Of a DNA stretch of 64,000 nucleotides, positions 60,984-64,000 are shown piece by piece. The notes below the pieces were generated by a model. The model was not told the DNA's origin. It saw only the letters and a list, made by a program, of their open reading frames with translations, and did not search any database. A program made the position numbers and the translations under genes. The first letter of the stretch is position 1, and each line of letters opens with the position of its first letter. Source of the DNA: Pseudothioclava sp033100795 (GTDB taxonomy: Bacteria; Pseudomonadota; Alphaproteobacteria; Rhodobacterales; Rhodobacteraceae); NCBI RefSeq assembly GCF_033100795.1, contig NZ_JAWLVI010000001.1:1116001-1180000 (forward strand). The letters are read 5' to 3'.

Positions 60984-61814
60984 TCAGGCAACAGAGGCTC
61001 CCTTGCTGCGGGCTTCCAGCGCGACAAACGGGCGTAGCGACGGGAACCGCGCGAGCTGATGTTCGGGCAATTGCGACACCTGCACAGCCCCGTCCGGCCT
61101 CGCGGGAACAGAGTCGTTCTGCCCGTGCACCGCGCGCAGATACATCGGTCGTGCGCCGCACAAAAATCGAACCGGATGCCGTCTGCGCAAGACCCGATGG
61201 GCGGTAAGATACGGGTTTTGCGCAAAGTTTGCTGGCCCGAGAACGGCCAGCCCAAGATTGACGCACCGTTCGCGCATTTTCACGACACGCGGCGCGGTGC
61301 GCAAATTCTTTCCGAAAAGAACCCAGTATCCCAGCGGGAAGGACAGATATGTATAGCCCGCCTCTCCAAGTTCCGGCGCCGCCTCGGCGCCCGCGTTGCG
61401 TAGCCGCGCCACATAATCCGTCGCCAAAGCATCGTCATCATCCAGAACGACCTGCGCGCCAAGAGGCACGGCCCCATCCCCGTCAAAGCGGCGCGCCTGA
61501 TAGTTGCGAAAATAACGCCCCGCTTTCGCAGGCGGCTCGAAATGGACCTCGGCCCGGCCCTTGAACCGGTCCAACACCATTTCGCGCAAACGCCGCTGCC
61601 ATCGGGCCGGCATCTGCTCGGAGCTCAGAACATCCCAATGGAAATCATCATCGCCCTGCGCCAGCAGCGAGGGGACAGTCATCGCCTCGAACATGGCGAA
61701 GCGTGCCTCCAACCGCTCGTCAGAAAAAAGCAGCGCCGGATCCTGCGAAGCCTCTGACTTCCAGCCACTGCGCCCCAGAAATGAAAACCGGGTCTGAATA
61801 AACACACGCAACAT
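60984..61814 (-). CDS. Putative rhamnosyltransferase-like glycosyltransferase
   Basis: A 276-residue protein like the putative rhamnosyl-transferase family (PF11316 type): FIQTRFSFLGRSGW at the start, LLAQGDDDFHWDVLSSE, then VVLDDDDALATDYV with the DxD-like metal-binding acid run. No membrane segment. The acceptor is unknown. It lies between the methyltransferase (119 bases) and the sdh operon on the same strand. Confidence 0.72.
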   Translation of the reverse strand: MLRVFIQTRFSFLGRSGWKSEASQDPALLFSDERLEARFAMFEAMTVPSLLAQGDDDFHWDVLSSEQMPARWQRRLREMVLDRFKGRAEVHFEPPAKAGRYFRNYQARRFDGDGAVPLGAQVVLDDDDALATDYVARLRNAGAEAAPELGEAGYTYLSFPLGYWVLFGKNLRTAPRVVKMRERCVNLGLAVLGPANFAQNPYLTAHRVLRRRHPVRFLCGARPMYLRAVHGQNDSVPARPDGAVQVSQLPEHQLARFPSLRPFVALEARSKGASVA

Positions 61815-61933
61815 GCAATGTAACCTTTAAACCTGGATCAAAATACATCTATCATATAAAGGATAGCACCCGGTTGCGGCATCATTCAACGAAAGAACCC
61901 CTTATCAAGGCCGCTCTGACTTAGCTGTGTCCC

Positions 61934-62773
61934 CTAAAGCGCATCAGCCGACCGCTCTCGGGTCTCGCCCGGCACGCCGGCGGCGTCTTCTTGCGCACGA
62001 AACTTGCAGAAAATCGGGTGCATTCCCGCGCGGGTTTCACCCAGCTGGAACACGTCGATCTCGAAGCCATTGCGGTTGTAGGTCATCATATCGTCCCATG
62101 CGGCGCGGCACCGCCCCCACATCTCTTCATCGGCGCGCATCGCGACTTCGGGCGGGTTGAACCCCAAAACAACGCACCTGCGCGCAATCCGCACCATCTC
62201 GTCAACGATTTCCGGCCAGCGCGCCGGATCGGCATAGGCTTCGATCGCCTGATAGGCACAGACGTAATCGAAGCTCTTGTCCTTGAACGGATAAGGTAGC
62301 TGCCCGCCATCGTGCAAAGTCACATCAAGCCCAAGGCTTTCGATGATCGGCTGATAGGGCCAGCCGTCAACCTCGTCCGCGCGCTCGCACTCGGATTCCT
62401 GCGCCCGCAGGAGTTCCATCTCTTGAAACTGCCAGGGCTTCTTGGTGCCCTTGCGCTGGATCTTGGCATCCCCTGTGGCCCAGGCAAAGTCCGTTCCGGC
62501 GACGCGATGGCCATAGTGGCGCCAAACCTCAAGCATGGCGCCATGCGCGGTTGAAAGCTCCAGAATATCCAGCGGCTCGGAATTCAGGGTTTCGGGCATG
62601 TGCTGCAAAATACGCACCCACGCCCGCTCGCAGTTGTTTCGCCGGACGAGGTATTTCCACATGATCCGGTCGATCCGCCGGGTGGAGTAACCGCCCAGCA
62701 GGTATCGACCGCCAAAGGCTTCCGGCATAGGCGGCAGCCATTTCAGAGCTTCTGACTGTTCAAAGCGGCGCAT
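61934..62773 (-). CDS. Class I SAM-dependent methyltransferase
   Basis: A 279-residue protein. Motif I is ILELSTAHGAMLE (about 70-82), unusual in having AHG where GxG is normal, motif II is VAGTDFAW, and motif IV is FDYVCAYQAIEAY near 168-180. It probably methylates a glycan or small molecule, since the next gene is a glycosyltransferase. The DUF class is not clear. Confidence 0.72.
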   Translation of the reverse strand: MRRFEQSEALKWLPPMPEAFGGRYLLGGYSTRRIDRIMWKYLVRRNNCERAWVRILQHMPETLNSEPLDILELSTAHGAMLEVWRHYGHRVAGTDFAWATGDAKIQRKGTKKPWQFQEMELLRAQESECERADEVDGWPYQPIIESLGLDVTLHDGGQLPYPFKDKSFDYVCAYQAIEAYADPARWPEIVDEMVRIARRCVVLGFNPPEVAMRADEEMWGRCRAAWDDMMTYNRNGFEIDVFQLGETRAGMHPIFCKFRAQEDAAGVPGETRERSADAL

Positions 62774-62875
62774 TCGTAGCCCGAGGCGAGAGGAGATGTG
62801 CCAGAAACTGTATCGGGAACTGGTTAACCCCCTGCTAGCTCCGGCTCTTTCTTGGAACTACGATCCCGCACGCTC

Positions 62876-63913
62876 TTAGCGCGGCATCACCGCCCAGTAA
62901 TCCAGATCCAGCAAGACCTCGGGCGCGTATTTTCCGTCGTCGCCACGCAGCGCAAACGCCCCGGCCCCTTGCTTGACCGCCACAAGACGCAGGCGGATCA
63001 GGCCAACGCTCGGGTCGTCGGTTTCAGCCTTGTCCAGAACCTCGGACCAGGCCTTGACGGTGTCGCCCGCGAAGCACGGGTTCGCGTGCGCGCCGCCGTT
63101 CAGCGCAACGATCATCTGCGCGTTGGCAAGGCCGTTGAAGCTGAGTGCGCGCGCCATCGAGATCACATGCCCGCCGTAGATCAGCCGCTTGCCATCGTCC
63201 CGGAAGGTCGCGTCGAAATGCACCTTGGCGGTGTTCTGCCACAGGCGCGTGGCGATCATATGCTCGGCTTCCTCGATCGTGACACCATCGACGTGGTCGA
63301 TCTTTTCGCCGATCTCGTAGTCGCCCCAGCGGTGCGGCTCGCCTGCCAGATCGAAATCATAGCCCGCGAAGGTCAGCCCCTCGGGCAGCACGATGTCCGC
63401 CGGATCGACAACTTTCGCCAGCTCGGGCAGCACGGTTTCGGGCGCGGGCGCATCCAGATTGCCTTTGCGCACCATCACCCAGCGGACGTATTCCAGCACA
63501 ACCTCGTCCATCTGGTTCAGGCCGCGCGTGCGGACATAAACAACGCCCGATTTGCCGTTCGAGTTTTCCTTGACGCCGATCACCTGCGACTCCGAGCGCA
63601 GCGTGTCGCCCGGATACACCGGCTTCAGCCAGCGCCCTTCGGCATAGCCAAGGTTCGCGACCGCGTTCAGCGACACATCCGGCACCGTCTTGCCAAAGAC
63701 CACATGGAAGGCCGCCAGATCATCCAGCGGGCTGCCCTCAAGGCCGCAAGCCCCCGCAAACTCGTCCGAAGAATAGAGCGCGTGGCGCGCCGGATAGAGC
63801 GCGTGATAAAGCGCGCGCTCCCCCTCGGCCACGGTGCGCGGCACGGCATGGCGGATCACATCGCCAACCTTGTAATCCTCGAAAAAGCGGCCCGGATTGG
63901 TCTTTGCGGCCAT
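62876..63913 (-). CDS. mch: Mesaconyl-CoA hydratase (MaoC-like, ethylmalonyl-CoA pathway)
   Basis: A 345-residue double hot-dog enzyme that hydrates mesaconyl-CoA to beta-methylmalyl-CoA in the ethylmalonyl-CoA pathway. RWLKPVYPGDTLRSESQVIG and the second-half LIYGGHVISMARALSFNG and FAGDTVKAWSEVLDKAE are double-hot-dog MaoC features. The length fits Mch of Rhodobacter (about 340). The ATG follows ACGGAGGAA. Confidence 0.88.
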   Translation of the reverse strand: MAAKTNPGRFFEDYKVGDVIRHAVPRTVAEGERALYHALYPARHALYSSDEFAGACGLEGSPLDDLAAFHVVFGKTVPDVSLNAVANLGYAEGRWLKPVYPGDTLRSESQVIGVKENSNGKSGVVYVRTRGLNQMDEVVLEYVRWVMVRKGNLDAPAPETVLPELAKVVDPADIVLPEGLTFAGYDFDLAGEPHRWGDYEIGEKIDHVDGVTIEEAEHMIATRLWQNTAKVHFDATFRDDGKRLIYGGHVISMARALSFNGLANAQMIVALNGGAHANPCFAGDTVKAWSEVLDKAETDDPSVGLIRLRLVAVKQGAGAFALRGDDGKYAPEVLLDLDYWAVMPR

Positions 63914-63937
63914 GATCGTTCCTCCGTTGCGGCGCGC

Positions 63938-64000
63938 TTATTGCTCGCCCAGTTTCATCTCGGGGGAATACTCCCCGTCCTTTTCTTTCACCACGGCCTG
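63938..64000 (-). CDS. C-terminal end of a small protein, probably DUF1737, 5' cut by the window
   Basis: The last 20 residues of a frame read QAVVKEKDGEYSPEMKLGEQ then TAA. This resembles the end of DUF1737 proteins found beside mch in related bacteria. The start lies beyond the window. Its stop is 24 bases upstream of mch, so it is likely co-transcribed. Confidence 0.5.
   Translation of the reverse strand, partial: QAVVKEKDGEYSPEMKLGEQ

Noticed and set aside
1..64000. CRISPR arrays, insertion sequences, tRNA or rRNA genes
   Set aside because: No regularly spaced repeats, no transposase motifs, no tRNA T-arm with matching acceptor stem, and no rRNA sequence was seen.

Overview
The window comes from a GC-rich alphaproteobacterium of the Rhodobacteraceae (Rhodobacter/Roseobacter group). 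Evidence for this is the petABC operon next to a PetR-type regulator, an F0 operon with duplicated b and b' subunits, the sdhCDAB order with a small lipoprotein gene inserted, a mesaconyl-CoA hydratase of the ethylmalonyl-CoA pathway, and several families (DUF2794, DUF1285, DUF5928, short lipoproteins) typical of that group. I cannot name a genus. The replicon looks chromosomal. I found no tRNA, rRNA, CRISPR array, insertion sequence or phage gene.

Layout. 0-10 kb: end of petR, petABC (cytochrome bc1), a TetR regulator, a glutathione transferase, aroC, then a TPP riboswitch with its own promoter driving thiBPQ (thiamine import), and a class III alcohol dehydrogenase. 10-21.5 kb: an I78-type lipoprotein, a cytochrome c', DUF2794, a lipid A-type acyltransferase overlapping a pseudaminic-acid cluster (pseF, a sugar formyltransferase, a YdcF-like protein, pseI, and on the other strand pseB, pseC and a glycosyltransferase-like gene), then an NlpC/P60 hydrolase and a leucyl aminopeptidase-type gene. 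21.5-34 kb: carbonic anhydrase, a DUF4139 protein, asd, an MFS transporter followed by a sialyltransferase-like GT29 gene, a ModE-like HTH protein, an hsp20 gene with an RpoH-type promoter and a ROSE-like leader, a trypsin-like protease and glcDEF (glycolate oxidase). 34-46 kb: a four-gene overlapping MoxR/DUF58/DUF4159 membrane operon, DUF1285, a hydroxypyruvate isomerase-like gene, a GT14-DUF5928/HIT/CDF operon and a divergent sulfotransferase. 46-64 kb: a PfkB sugar kinase with nth, a Hint-like protein, an AraC-MGMT fusion, an OmpA-like lipoprotein, a GntR/FCD regulator, the ATP synthase F0 operon, an ArsR regulator with a palindromic operator, DUF1989, a YiiX-like lipoprotein, the sdh operon, a glycosyltransferase and a methyltransferase, and mch.

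How the genes fit together. The energy core (bc1, succinate dehydrogenase, F0) is conventional. The distinctive theme is surface glycan chemistry: a pseudaminic-acid route whose usual N-acetyltransferase (PseH) position is occupied by a formyltransferase, a GT29-family sialyltransferase homologue about 7 kb away, a GT14 enzyme beside a sulfotransferase, and a rhamnosyltransferase-like gene beside a methyltransferase. Regulation visible in the DNA includes a TPP riboswitch, a probable heat-shock promoter plus RNA thermometer, an ArsR palindrome, a pair of GTGATCAC palindromes upstream of sdh, and an inverted repeat straddling the likely -10 box of glcD. Assignments rest on reading motifs by eye; no database search was run.
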